Part shown: one piece after another, positions 39,730 through 47,837 of the stretch
How positions within the stretch are numbered: position 1 is the first letter of the stretch
Layout of the letters: the number at the start of each line of letters is the position of its first letter
Assembly: GCA_963695105.1 (NCBI GenBank)
Contig: CAVOGC010000027.1
Span: 1 to 64,000 of the forward strand
From: Competibacter sp963695105
Lineage (GTDB): Bacteria > Pseudomonadota > Gammaproteobacteria > Competibacterales > Competibacteraceae
Direction: 5' to 3'
Length of the DNA: 64,000 nucleotides
Program-made: the position numbers and the translations under genes
The notes under the pieces: generated by a model
Databases searched by the model: none
What the model saw: the letters and a program-made list of their open reading frames with translations, nothing else
What the model was told of the DNA's origin: nothing

Positions 39730-40535
39730 TGCTCCCCGCCGCCAGCCAAGGCATTCTGGACACGCTGACCGCCGCCCACCGTCGAGGCCAGCGTCTGGTT
39801 CTGACTTTCGATTACGACGGCACACTGACCCCGCTGGTCGCGCATCCCCGCTTGGCGGTGCTCGACCCCGCGCTGCGCGCCGTCCTGGCCCGGCTGGCGG
39901 CGACCTCGCGAGTGACGGTCGGCGTGGTCAGCGGCCGGGGGCTCGACGACCTCATCGGCATGGTCGGTCTGGCCGGACTGAGCTACGGCGGTTCCACCGG
40001 GCTGGAACTGGAACTGGCCGGGAAACGCCTGATTCCCGCCGCGCTGCTGGCCAGCCGCGCCCTGCTCGATCCCCTGAGCGCCACCATCGAGACCCGGCTG
40101 GCCGCCTATCCCGGCGCCTGGGTGGAAAAGAAACCGTTCGGTTTTACCGTCCACTACCGGCAACTGGCGCCGGACCGAATCGAAGCGCTGTGCGTCGAAA
40201 TCAACGGCTTGCTGGCGCCGCGCGCCGCCGCCCTGCACGTACTGGACGGACCGCTGGCGATCGAAGTGCTGCCAGCCATCGAGCACGACAAGGGCACGGC
40301 GCTGCGGACCATCGTCGCCCAGGGCGGCGCGGAACCGGCGCTGGTGCTGTATGCCGGCGACGCCGTCAACGACGCACCGGCGCTGGCGGCGGCGCACGCC
40401 CTGGGCGGCATCGCCCTGGGCATCGGCCCGGAGCCGCCGGCCGAGGCGATCGAGCGTCTGCCCGATCCGGCCGCCCTGTCGGCCTTGCTGGCGGCGCTGG
40501 CCGAGACCCTGGCCGAAGCCGTCGCCGCTTCCTGA
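39729..40535 (+). CDS. otsB: Trehalose-6-phosphate phosphatase
   Basis: 268 residues, HAD superfamily. LVLTFDYDGTLTPL has the catalytic DxDxT, VGVVSGRGLDDL the second motif, KPFGFTVHYR a substrate segment and LYAGDAVNDAPAL the acidic motif. It dephosphorylates trehalose-6-phosphate to trehalose. The ATG shares a base with the OtsA stop (TGATG), so translation is coupled. With OtsA it supplies trehalose, which TreS in the nearby operon can convert to maltose. Confidence 0.92.
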   Translation: MLPAASQGILDTLTAAHRRGQRLVLTFDYDGTLTPLVAHPRLAVLDPALRAVLARLAATSRVTVGVVSGRGLDDLIGMVGLAGLSYGGSTGLELELAGKRLIPAALLASRALLDPLSATIETRLAAYPGAWVEKKPFGFTVHYRQLAPDRIEALCVEINGLLAPRAAALHVLDGPLAIEVLPAIEHDKGTALRTIVAQGGAEPALVLYAGDAVNDAPALAAAHALGGIALGIGPEPPAEAIERLPDPAALSALLAALAETLAEAVAAS

Positions 40536-40550
40536 ACCGGTCCGTCCGCC

Positions 40551-41312
40551 ATGGAACCCGCCACCATCCTGCTGCTGGGCATCGTTGCCCTGCTGGCGGG
40601 TTTCATCGACGCCATCGCCGGCGGCGGCGGGATGCTGGTCATGCCCGCGCTGCTGAGCATCGGGATGCCGCCGCATCTGGTGGTCGGCACCAACAAGCTG
40701 GTCGGCACCTTCGGCACCTTCAGCGCCTCGCTGACCTTCATCCGCAAGGGTCTGTTCCAGCCGGCGCTGTGGTGGGCGATGAGTTTCGGCACCTTGGTCG
40801 GGGCGCTGTTCGGCGCAGTGCTGATTGACCTGCTGAGCGCCGGAACGCTCAAGACGCTGCTGCCGTTGGCGATCCTGCTGGCGTCGGGGTATCTGATCTG
40901 GCCGCGCCGAACGCCACCGGTCCAAACCACCCCAGCGGCGCCGATAACGCCTGCGAGCCGGCGCGGGGTCAAGCTGCTGGCCGGTGGGCTGATCGGCTTT
41001 TACGACGGGTTCATCGGCCCCGGTACCGGCGCGTTCTGGATGGCGGCGGCGATGAAGCTGTTCCAACTGGATCTGGTGGCCGCCGCCGGGGTGGCGCGCT
41101 TCATGAACTTCGTCAGCAACCTCACCGCGCTGCTGACCTTCGTCATCCTGGGCAACGTCGATTACACCATCGGCCTGACCATGGGCGTGACCCTGATGCT
41201 CGGGGCATTCATCGGCGCCCACAGCGCCATTCGCTACGGCGCGCCGTTCATCCGCCCGGTGTTCCTGCTGGTGGTGGCGCTGATGGCGGGACGGTTGCTG
41301 CTGGCGGGTTGA
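40551..41312 (+). CDS. TSUP (TauE/SafE) family membrane transporter
   Basis: 253 residues with about eight hydrophobic segments. AGFIDAIAGGGGMLVMPALL and the second-half GLIGFYDGFIGPGTGAFWM are the two pseudo-symmetric TSUP repeats; MPPHLVVGTNKLVGTFGTF is a family signature. Such proteins export sulfite, sulfoacetate or similar organosulfur anions. It starts 15 bases after otsB, so cotranscription is likely, but no functional link with trehalose is evident. Confidence 0.87.
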   Translation: MEPATILLLGIVALLAGFIDAIAGGGGMLVMPALLSIGMPPHLVVGTNKLVGTFGTFSASLTFIRKGLFQPALWWAMSFGTLVGALFGAVLIDLLSAGTLKTLLPLAILLASGYLIWPRRTPPVQTTPAAPITPASRRGVKLLAGGLIGFYDGFIGPGTGAFWMAAAMKLFQLDLVAAAGVARFMNFVSNLTALLTFVILGNVDYTIGLTMGVTLMLGAFIGAHSAIRYGAPFIRPVFLLVVALMAGRLLLAG

Positions 41313-41453
41313 AAGCCGCGATGATTGGGAGACTGGCGGCCCGGCGGGCGCGGCGTGATGAAATTGTGACTTTCCGGGCCGATCATGCCTTGATCCACAA
41401 TTGCCCGGCGCGAGGGTTTTATCTTGGCCGACACGCACACCCCACGGAAATCG

Positions 41454-42161
41454 ATGGCTCGCACGGTGCTGCTGGTCGAGGACGACCGCGATATCGCCGC
41501 GCTGGTCAAGCTGCACCTCCAGGACATCCACTGCCAGGCGGAGATCGCCGGTTGCGGGCAGGATGCGCTGGCCCTGTACGCCCGCGACCGTTACGACCTG
41601 GTGATTCTGGATTTGATGCTGCCCGATCTGGACGGTCTGACCGTGTGTCAGCGCCTGCGCAACGGCGGCGACTACGTGCCGATCCTGATGCTGACCGCCA
41701 AATCCTCGGAACTCGACCGGGTGCTGGGGCTGGAACTGGGCGCGGACGATTATCTGGTCAAGCCGTTCAGCTTCCCGGAACTGCTGGCGCGGGTGAAAGC
41801 CCTGCTGCGCCGGGCCGAGGCCTTGGGCAAGCACGGCGATGCCAAGTCAGCCGACGAGCGCATCACCCGTGGCGAACTGGTGATCGAAACCGACAAGCGC
41901 CGAGTCACCCTCGCTGACCGGGAGTTGTCGCTCACCGCCCGGGAGTTCGACCTGCTGCTGTATTTCGCCCATCATCCCGGCCGGGTGTTCAGTCGCGGCC
42001 AACTCCTCGATCAGGTCTGGGGCTACGGCCACGACGGCTACGAACACACGGTCAACTCGCACATCAACCGCCTGCGCGCCAAGCTGGAACCGAATCCGGC
42101 GGAACCCCGCTACCTCCTGACCGTCTGGGGCGTCGGCTACAAGTTCGCCGAATCATGCTGA
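41454..42161 (+). CDS. OmpR-family response regulator
   Basis: 235 residues from ATG 41454; a TTG start at 41424 with GAGGG eight bases upstream is an equally good alternative. The receiver domain has acidic pair EDD near residue 8, phospho-acceptor D53 in LVILDLMLPDLDG, LTAKS and the lysine in DYLVKPFSF. The C-terminal winged helix (SLTAREFDLLLYFAHHPG, VNSHINRLRAKLE) binds DNA. It pairs with the histidine kinase whose start overlaps its stop by seven bases. Confidence 0.9.
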   Translation: MARTVLLVEDDRDIAALVKLHLQDIHCQAEIAGCGQDALALYARDRYDLVILDLMLPDLDGLTVCQRLRNGGDYVPILMLTAKSSELDRVLGLELGADDYLVKPFSFPELLARVKALLRRAEALGKHGDAKSADERITRGELVIETDKRRVTLADRELSLTAREFDLLLYFAHHPGRVFSRGQLLDQVWGYGHDGYEHTVNSHINRLRAKLEPNPAEPRYLLTVWGVGYKFAESC

Positions 42162-43667
42162 ACACCCTGTACGGCAAACTGGCGCTGGCGCTGGCGGTGC
42201 TGCTGGGCGCCATCGGCCTGAGCCATGGGCTGATCAGCCACGGCCTGACCCAGCGTTACTTGCAGGAAGCGCAACAGCGTTTCAACCGCGATCTGGCCCG
42301 CAATCTGGTCGCCGACCAGAGGCTGGTCGCCGAGGGCAAACTCGATCCACGAGCGCTGAAAGCCACCTTCGAGCGCTACATGACCATCAACCCCAGCATC
42401 GAAATCTATCTGCTGGACCTGGACGGCGCGATCCTCGCCTACTCCGCCGAGCCGACGGCGGTCAAACGCGACCACGTTGCCCTGGAACCGATCCGCGCGT
42501 TTCTGGCCGGGGCCGAACTGCCGATTCTCGGCGACGACCCGCGCAGTCACGACGCCCGCAAAAGCTTCTCGGCCACGCCGGTCCCCTCGGCGGAACGGCC
42601 CGAAGGGTATCTGTACGTGGTGCTGCGCGGCCAGATGTACGAGTCGTTTGAACGACTCTATCAGGACAGCCTGCTGCTACAGCTCAGTGCCTGGGTATTG
42701 GCCGGCAGCCTGCTGGCCGGGTTGCTGGCCGGACTGCTGTCGTTCCGGCTGTTGACCCGCCGACTGCGGCGACTGGCGGCGCTGGTGGACGAGTTCCAGC
42801 GCGACGATTTCGCAGCTTACGCGCCCTATCGCGGCCGGGGTGCTCACGGCGACGAGATCGAGCAACTGGGCGCGCATTTCGACCGGATGGCGCAGCGCCT
42901 GCAAGCACTGATCGGGAGCTTGCAAGAGCGCGACACCCTGCGGCGCGAGTTGGTCAACCATGTCTCGCACGATCTGCGCACCCCGCTGGCCGCGCTACAT
43001 GGCTATCTGGAAACGCTGCAAATGAAAGCCGGCCAACTCGCCGACGCCGACCGGTCGATTTATCTCGATGCCGCCCTGCGCCACTCGCGACGCCTGGGCC
43101 GGCTGGTCGGCGATCTGTTCGAACTGGCCAAGCTCGACGCCCATGCCATCCAGCCGCGCCGCGAGTGCTTCGCCGCCGCCGAACTGCTGCAAGACATCGC
43201 GCAGAAATACCCGTTGCCCGCCCGCGAGCGCCGCATCCGCCTGATCGTGCGCTTGCCGGCCGCCGCGCTGTTCGTCGATGCCGACATCGGTTTGCTGGAA
43301 CGGGTGCTGGATAATCTGATCCTCAACGCCCTGCACCACACGCCGCCCGCCGGCATCGTCGCCCTGGAATTGAGAGCGACGGACGGAACCGCCACTTTCG
43401 CCGTCACCGACACCGGCCACGGCATCGCGCCACGGGATTTGCCCCATGTGTTCGACCGGTTTTATCGCGGTTCGAAACCGGCGAAGGACGACGGCAACCA
43501 TCTGGGTCTGGGCTTGGCCATCGCCAAGCGCATCGTCGAGTTGCACGGCAGCGAATTGCACGTCTGCCAGCGTGTTGGAGCGAGGCACGCGGTTCAGCTT
43601 CGAACTGCCGGCGCGTATCGCCGCCGCGAGGGATCGCTCGCCCGCCGGCGCCGTGATGGAATTGTGA
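42155..43667 (+). CDS. Sensor histidine kinase (frameshifted near the C-terminus)
   Basis: Reconstructed length 503 residues. A membrane helix at about 7-30, a periplasmic sensor domain, a second helix at about 172-197 (LSAWVLAGSLLAGLLAGLL), HAMP, HisKA with phospho-acceptor H272 in HVSHDLRTPLAAL, and HATPase with LNALHHTPP, VTDTGHGIAPRDLPHVFDRF and LGLGLAIAKRI. As read, the frame ends at 43678 with an unconserved tail. Removing one C at 43567-43568 gives SVLERGTRFSFELPARIAAA and a stop at 43665, the normal family ending. Catalytic parts lie before the shift, so function may survive either way. It partners the upstream regulator; the signal is unknown. Confidence 0.87.
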
Positions 43668-43763
43668 TGAGTCCGTGAATTTTCCGTGAATCGGGGACGG
43701 CATAGTGAGTTCCGGGTAACGCAGCACTTCCCGAACTCTCATCCCCATCCGGAGGAATTGACG

Positions 43764-44447
43764 ATGAAACTGGCAGCCGTCTTGACCGCATCCTTGTTAT
43801 TGGCCGCTCCCCTGACCGCCGCCCAGGCGCAGTCTTCCAATGATTACGCGGGCATCGCTCGCTACGGCAACCCGATGTACGCCGTCACGATCACCAACCT
43901 CACCCGAGGTTCGTCCTTCACCCCAATTCTGGTCGCCAGCCACCGGCCGGGAGTCGAGCTGTTCGAGTTGGGGAAAGCGGCGAGTGATGAATTGGCGGCC
44001 ATGGCCGAGGGCGGCGACACCATGCCTCTGGAGGATATGTTGCGCAACTCCGGCCGGGTGGTGGGCACCGGACATTCGGAGGGACTGCTGGGTCCGGGCG
44101 AGTCGGTCACGGTTGAGGTTCCCGCCGGCAACGCCAACCGGATCAGTCTGGCGGCGATGATCCTGCCGACCAACGATGGATTTATCGCACTGAACGGCGT
44201 GGAAACCCCGCGTTTCGGTAGCCAGACCTATAGTGTTCCCGGCTACGATGCCGGCTCCGAGCCCAACGATGAGTTGTGTGTTTCAATTCCCGGACCGACC
44301 TGCGGTGGCGAGGGCGGCTCGCCCAATGTCGGCGGCGAAGGTTTCGTGCATATTCATGCCGGGATTCACGGCATCGGCGGCTTGAAGGCCGACACTTACG
44401 ATTGGCGCAACCCCGTTGCGACGATCATGATTCAAAGGGTGCGCTGA
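43764..44447 (+). CDS. Secreted spondin_N-domain protein
   Basis: 227 residues. Residues 1-23 are a signal peptide (MKLAAVLTASLLLAAPLTAA followed by QAQ). The mature part begins YAVTITNLTRGSSFTPILVA and continues with VVGTGHSEGLLGPGESVTVE and AAMILPTNDGFIALNG, the bacterial Spondin_N domain. GGAGG lies nine bases upstream of the ATG. The C-terminus FVHIHAGIHGIGGL has clustered histidines that might bind metal. Its place right after a two-component system, with a terminator behind it, suggests it could be a target gene. Function in bacteria is not known; periplasmic or extracellular location is likely. Confidence 0.83.
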   Translation: MKLAAVLTASLLLAAPLTAAQAQSSNDYAGIARYGNPMYAVTITNLTRGSSFTPILVASHRPGVELFELGKAASDELAAMAEGGDTMPLEDMLRNSGRVVGTGHSEGLLGPGESVTVEVPAGNANRISLAAMILPTNDGFIALNGVETPRFGSQTYSVPGYDAGSEPNDELCVSIPGPTCGGEGGSPNVGGEGFVHIHAGIHGIGGLKADTYDWRNPVATIMIQRVR

Positions 44448-44484
44448 ATACCCTGGGCGGCAGGCGGCGTTGATGCCTGACTGC

Positions 44485-44518
44485 GCCCCCTTTCCCACAG
44501 AGAGAGGGGGCATTTTTT
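44485..44518 (+). terminator. Intrinsic terminator after the spondin gene
   Basis: GCCCCCTTTC pairs with GAGAGGGGGC (one G-U pair), loop of seven bases, followed directly by ATTTTTTC. It starts 38 bases after the stop codon and is the best intrinsic terminator in the window. It marks the left boundary of the accessory island. Confidence 0.85.
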
Positions 44519-44522
44519 CGAT

Positions 44523-44669
44523 GAGTTGGCGTCAAAAAGATGTAAAAAGTGCCTCTTGAGCGGTGACCGCAAGCGTGTTTGGTCGGTTCGTGTCAGCGGG
44601 AACTGGCGTGTCACCTTCGTGTTTGAGGCTGGCGATGCCCATGTGGTCGATTACGAGGATGATCACTGA
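44523..44669 (+). pseudogene. higB: Truncated HigB-type toxin (C-terminal half only)
   Basis: This frame encodes LLSGDRKRVWSVRVSGNWRV, then TFVFEAGDAHVVDYEDDH and a stop. It matches the conserved C-terminal half of HigB/RelE-type plasmid-maintenance toxins (GDRxxxWSVxVSGNWRVTF ... DYExYH). The N-terminal ~50 residues are missing: no start codon with a ribosome site exists in frame, and the spondin terminator lies immediately upstream. The full antitoxin gene follows nine bases after the stop. Confidence 0.8.
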
Positions 44670-44678
44670 GGCCAGGCT

Positions 44679-45005
44679 ATGCGCATGCACAATCCCCCCC
44701 ATCCCGGCGAAGTTCTCAAGGGACTTTGTCTTGAGCCGCTTGGACTCAGCGTGACCGAGGCAGCCGAGGCGTTGGGCGTGAGTCGAAAAACCCTCTCCAG
44801 CATCTTGAATGGCCGCGCCGGCATTAGCCCAGAGATGGCAATCCGGCTATCCATGGCCTTCGGGACGTCGGCGGAGAGTTGGCTAAACCAGCAATCCATG
44901 TTCGATCTTTGGCAAGTCGAACAACGGCAGCCAGCGCTACACGTCAAGAGACTTACGCCTAGCGGAGAAAACCTAAACCTAGGCATGGAACCGTCGCGCT
45001 CATGA
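44679..45005 (+). CDS. higA: HigA-type antitoxin, orphan
   Basis: 108 residues. MHNPPHPGEVLKGLCLEPLG, SVTEAAEALGVSRKTLSSIL and SPEMAIRLSMAFGTSAESWL are the HigA/VapI XRE-family helix-turn-helix signature. It would bind its own operator and neutralise HigB. Its toxin is truncated, so here it may only regulate or protect against HigB from elsewhere. Layout (toxin first, antitoxin second) is normal for higBA. Confidence 0.9.
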   Translation: MRMHNPPHPGEVLKGLCLEPLGLSVTEAAEALGVSRKTLSSILNGRAGISPEMAIRLSMAFGTSAESWLNQQSMFDLWQVEQRQPALHVKRLTPSGENLNLGMEPSRS

Positions 45006-45317
45006 TCTTTGAAAATTTTATCCGTTATACTAAGGGAACTATTTCACCCTCTCTGGAGTTGCCGATCTGCTGTCAGTGCTTCTGTCCATGATGATGCTTC
45101 GACGCTTCAAGGAGTTGCACACGATGGTTCGGGAATCATGGAACGGGATCAGCCGCCTGATCCAGTGACTTGTGCCGTCTGTTCATGTGCCTTATCCGCT
45201 TCCCGATCAACACGCTGCTGTATAACTCAACCATCGGGGAGTTATGCGGAACTGCGTAATTATTAGTAGTCGCGGACGCTTCGCGCTGCGGATGAATGGA
45301 GATATCGTAAAAGTTTT
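45006..45317. other. Intergenic region upstream of the RT-associated RNA
   Basis: No gene is supported. TATACT at 45026-45031 could be a -10 box but lacks a good -35. CTTCCCGAT at 45199-45207 can pair with ATCGGGGAG at 45233-45241 (one G-U), and ATAACTC can pair with GAGTTAT in an overlapping alternative hairpin. The promoter of the downstream RNA must lie here; I cannot locate it with confidence. Confidence 0.4.
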
Positions 45318-45453
45318 GTCCCGAGGTGTGCTGATTGTAGGATCAGCCATCCATTTATGGGTGCAACTAATATCGAGGAGTTTTTACTCCTAGCCTTTTG
45401 GCTTGCCCGGTAACGGGCGTTACTCTGTATCACTAGAATAGGCACCTCGGGAC
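45318..45453 (+). ncRNA. Structured non-coding RNA of the SLATT/RT cassette
   Basis: GTCCCGAGGTG (45318-45328) and CACCTCGGGAC (45443-45453) form a perfect 11-bp closing stem. Inside are five consecutive small hairpins: 45330-45347 (6 bp), 45348-45363 (6 bp with one G-U), 45376-45391 (AGGAGT/ACTCCT, TTTT loop), 45392-45403 (AGCC/GGCT, TTTT loop) and 45405-45418 (GCCCG-GTAA-CGGGC, GNRA tetraloop). Two single-stranded stretches remain, 45364-45375 and 45419-45442; either could be the template. The RNA ends 19 bases before the SLATT start. It has no open frame. A templating/priming RNA for the adjacent reverse transcriptase is inferred from position and fold; exact ends are not known. Confidence 0.75.
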
Positions 45454-45472
45454 ACCTAATTTAGAGAGAATC

Positions 45473-46084
45473 ATGGCATTATCAGATAATATTTGGTGGA
45501 CAAGGAAAGCGCGCATACAAGCAGAAAAACGACTTCTATCAAGTGCGTTTCAGGCACAGATATTATTGCTTTGGTATTCATTCTGCTCAGTCGCAGCTTC
45601 CATTTACTACTTGAAGTTTAATGCGCAAAGCGAATATGCTGGAGTTGCTTGGGTGGTGTTTTCTACTTTGGTGCTGTGTATTTCTGGGTTTATAAATGGC
45701 CTTGGATACAAGGAAAGGGCTGCGCTCGTTAAAGATAGTTATGAAGCACTCAATGGGCTATATCAAAGAGCAAAAGAAAATTCTTGTAGCACAACCGAAT
45801 GTTGTAACACAACCGAATTGGCAAATGAATATGAGAGCATACTAAGTGTTTGTGAAAATCATACGGATATTGATTATCAATTGGCATTGTGCAACACATA
45901 CCTTGGCCATAACAATCCAGATGATAGCAATAATGGATTAGATAGAAAGCCTACTAAATATATCTGGGCTCTTGTTATCTGCTACCATATCAAAAGACTA
46001 ATATTACTAAGTGGACTTTACATTCTACCAATAATTCTATTTTTACTAATGGAGATCAGCAATGTCAGTCAGGGAAAGATTTGA
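45473..46084 (+). CDS. SLATT-type membrane protein, predicted effector
   Basis: 203 residues. An N-terminal amphipathic stretch (WWTRKARIQAEKRLLSSAFQ) leads into two membrane helices at about 29-47 and 57-77, then YKERAALVKDSYEALNGLYQ, a charged helical part, and a third hydrophobic region at about 164-195. The two-helix plus coiled layout is that of SLATT proteins (SMODS/SLOG-associated 2TM effectors), which are predicted to form pores in nucleotide-signalling and RT-based defence systems. It overlaps the RT gene by 23 bases, so the two are coupled. Codon use is very AT-rich compared with the chromosome, indicating transfer. Confidence 0.75.
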   Translation: MALSDNIWWTRKARIQAEKRLLSSAFQAQILLLWYSFCSVAASIYYLKFNAQSEYAGVAWVVFSTLVLCISGFINGLGYKERAALVKDSYEALNGLYQRAKENSCSTTECCNTTELANEYESILSVCENHTDIDYQLALCNTYLGHNNPDDSNNGLDRKPTKYIWALVICYHIKRLILLSGLYILPIILFLLMEISNVSQGKI

Positions 46085-47390
46085 ACACCACTTTTCAGAG
46101 AGTAATCTAAAATCACTGTACCAAGATCTTATTGTTCTATCAACTGCTACTGGGATTGATAATTTAAACCAGAAGTCATTTTGGCCAACTATTAATGACC
46201 AAGTTAGGATTATTTCCAATAAAGCATTGAGAGGTACATATAAGTTCACTAAATACAAACTCAAGCTTATTAGCAAGGGCAGAGGAAAAGCGCCTAGAGA
46301 AATATCAATCCCGACAATTAGAGATCGCATCGCTTTAAGGGCTATATGTAACTTCCTAGTTGAGCAATATAAAGATTCCGTTAATTTTGAATTGCCACAA
46401 TATATGGTTAAAAAGGCAAAAGATGAGATTCAATCCAAAAAGTACGATGGATTTATAAAGCTTGATGTGTCTAATTTCTACCCTACTATAAAGCATAAGG
46501 AGTTGTTGGGAAGGCTGCGCAGAAAAATACGAAACCCTGAAATTCTAAATTTCATTGAAAGAGCAATTCAAACACCCACTGTATCTAAATCATCGCCTAT
46601 AGATAAGACGCCAACTTTAGGCATACCGCAGGGTTTGTCTATTTCGAATGTTCTTGCTGCAATATATTTGCTTAACATTGACAAAAAATTATCAGGCGAC
46701 ACCAATATTGCATATCATCGTTACGTTGATGATGTATTTATACTATGCAAATATCAGAACGTACAAAATATCACCGATGATGCAATAAAGATGTTCCGTA
46801 AAATAGGACTAAAAATCCATACCCCAAAGAAAGAGTCCGAAAAATCGATAACTGGGAAAATTGGAGAAAACTTTGACTATCTTGGCTATCAATTCGAGGG
46901 GGATTTAATTAGCCCAAGACCTGCCTCAATAGAAAAACTAAAGGAATCATTGGTATCAATATTTACTGGTTACAAACATTCCAAAATAAAAAGTGTCGAT
47001 TTTCTTCTATGGAGATTAAACTTACGAATTACAGGGTGTGTTTTTCAGAATAAAAGCAAAGGATGGATGTTTTTCTTTTCCGAGATAAATAACGAAACCA
47101 TTCTTCACAATCTAGATCGGCATATATCAAAGTTGGCGGACAGATTTGATGTTAAAGTTACACCAAAACGGTTTGTCAGAACATATTATGAAATTAAGCA
47201 TGCAAAATATAAAACAAATTACATACCAAATTTTGACAAGTACTCGCTCGAACAAATGAAGAATGTTCTTGTTACTTATTTCAACAAGGATATCAGCACA
47301 TTAAATGATGAGGAAGTTGAGTATGAGTTCAGAAAGCGTATTGATAAACAAGTCCGTGATCTGCTGACAGATGTCCAAGATTTCAGCTAA
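46062..47390 (+). CDS. UG/Abi-type defence-associated reverse transcriptase
   Basis: 442 residues. RT motifs are complete: APREISIPTIRDRIALRAIC (motif 1-2, about 77-96), FIKLDVSNFYPTI with catalytic D135, GIPQGLSISN at 187-196, HRYVDDVFI with YVDD at 221-224, KIGLKIHTPKK and FDYLGYQF. The last ~170 residues are helical without a maturase, endonuclease or retron-type VTG motif. This fits the unknown-group/Abi RTs that act in antiphage defence rather than retrons, group II introns or DGRs. GGAG lies eight bases before ATG 46062. A structured RNA and a SLATT gene precede it. I recall SLATT-linked RTs being catalogued as DRT10; that label needs checking. The gene is strongly AT-rich. Confidence 0.88.
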   Translation: MSVRERFEHHFSESNLKSLYQDLIVLSTATGIDNLNQKSFWPTINDQVRIISNKALRGTYKFTKYKLKLISKGRGKAPREISIPTIRDRIALRAICNFLVEQYKDSVNFELPQYMVKKAKDEIQSKKYDGFIKLDVSNFYPTIKHKELLGRLRRKIRNPEILNFIERAIQTPTVSKSSPIDKTPTLGIPQGLSISNVLAAIYLLNIDKKLSGDTNIAYHRYVDDVFILCKYQNVQNITDDAIKMFRKIGLKIHTPKKESEKSITGKIGENFDYLGYQFEGDLISPRPASIEKLKESLVSIFTGYKHSKIKSVDFLLWRLNLRITGCVFQNKSKGWMFFFSEINNETILHNLDRHISKLADRFDVKVTPKRFVRTYYEIKHAKYKTNYIPNFDKYSLEQMKNVLVTYFNKDISTLNDEEVEYEFRKRIDKQVRDLLTDVQDFS

Positions 47391-47455
47391 CGCCAGCTAT
47401 AACCGGCGCAAAAAGTGAAGCGCAGCGTAGCTTTTGCGTCCGAGTTTATTGTTGT
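47388..47455 (+). other. attC-like imperfect inverted repeat after the RT gene
   Basis: The RT stop codon is part of TAACGCC (47388-47394). Inward, CGCAAAA (47407-47413) pairs with TTTTGCG (47432-47438), and the flanks AACCGG and CCGAGTT pair with bulged bases. GTTG follows at 47451. The order TAAC / inner arms / central stem / GTTG resembles an integron attC site, but the GTTRRRY box is not matched exactly and no second good site was found. It may instead be a terminator-like hairpin. Confidence 0.3.
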
Positions 47456-47624
47456 ATTTGTTTTAAAATTGACCGCCAAGTTCATTCTCTCTGTGATATT
47501 AGTAGCTGAGCAAAGACTTGCAGAACCTGCAATAGAAAAAAAGGCAGCAAGCGGGGTTGGCTGTGCATTACCGCTTAATCCGTTGTTGAACTTGCAGTTC
47601 ACCCCAACCCCATGGACAAACAGC

Positions 47625-47837
47625 ATGAAATACCGTGTCATTATCGAACAAGATGAAGATGGAATCTTCATCGCGGAGGTTCCGTCTCTCCCTGGCTGCG
47701 TCTCGCAAGGCGACACAAGACTTGAAGCCCTTGCAAATATTCGCGAGGCTATCGAAGTCTATCTGGAAAGTCTTGCCGCACATGGAGAACCGGTTCCTCC
47801 AAGCATCTCCGAAGAAATTATCGAGGTTACCGTGTGA
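47625..47837 (+). CDS. hicB: HicB-family antitoxin
   Basis: 70 residues: MKYRVIIEQDEDGIFIAEVP, LPGCVSQGDTRLEALANIRE and AIEVYLESL are the HicB partial RNase H-fold signature. There is no C-terminal DNA-binding domain, as in short HicB forms. I chose ATG 47625 because it fits the family N-terminus; the frame is open further upstream over non-conserved sequence. It overlaps hicA by four bases. Confidence 0.9.
   Translation: MKYRVIIEQDEDGIFIAEVPSLPGCVSQGDTRLEALANIREAIEVYLESLAAHGEPVPPSISEEIIEVTV

Noticed and set aside
39651..41834. A 727-codon open frame on the minus strand opposite otsB and TSUP
   Set aside because: It is Gln/Arg/Gly-rich without domains, and the plus strand holds clear families; a shadow of high-GC codon use.
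45318..47390. Classical retron (msr-msd with RT)
   Set aside because: The RT lacks the retron VTG motif I would expect, and a SLATT gene sits between RNA and RT; UG/Abi-type fits better.
46062..47390. Group II intron or diversity-generating RT
   Set aside because: No maturase/endonuclease domains, no intron ends, no variable repeat or template repeat seen nearby.
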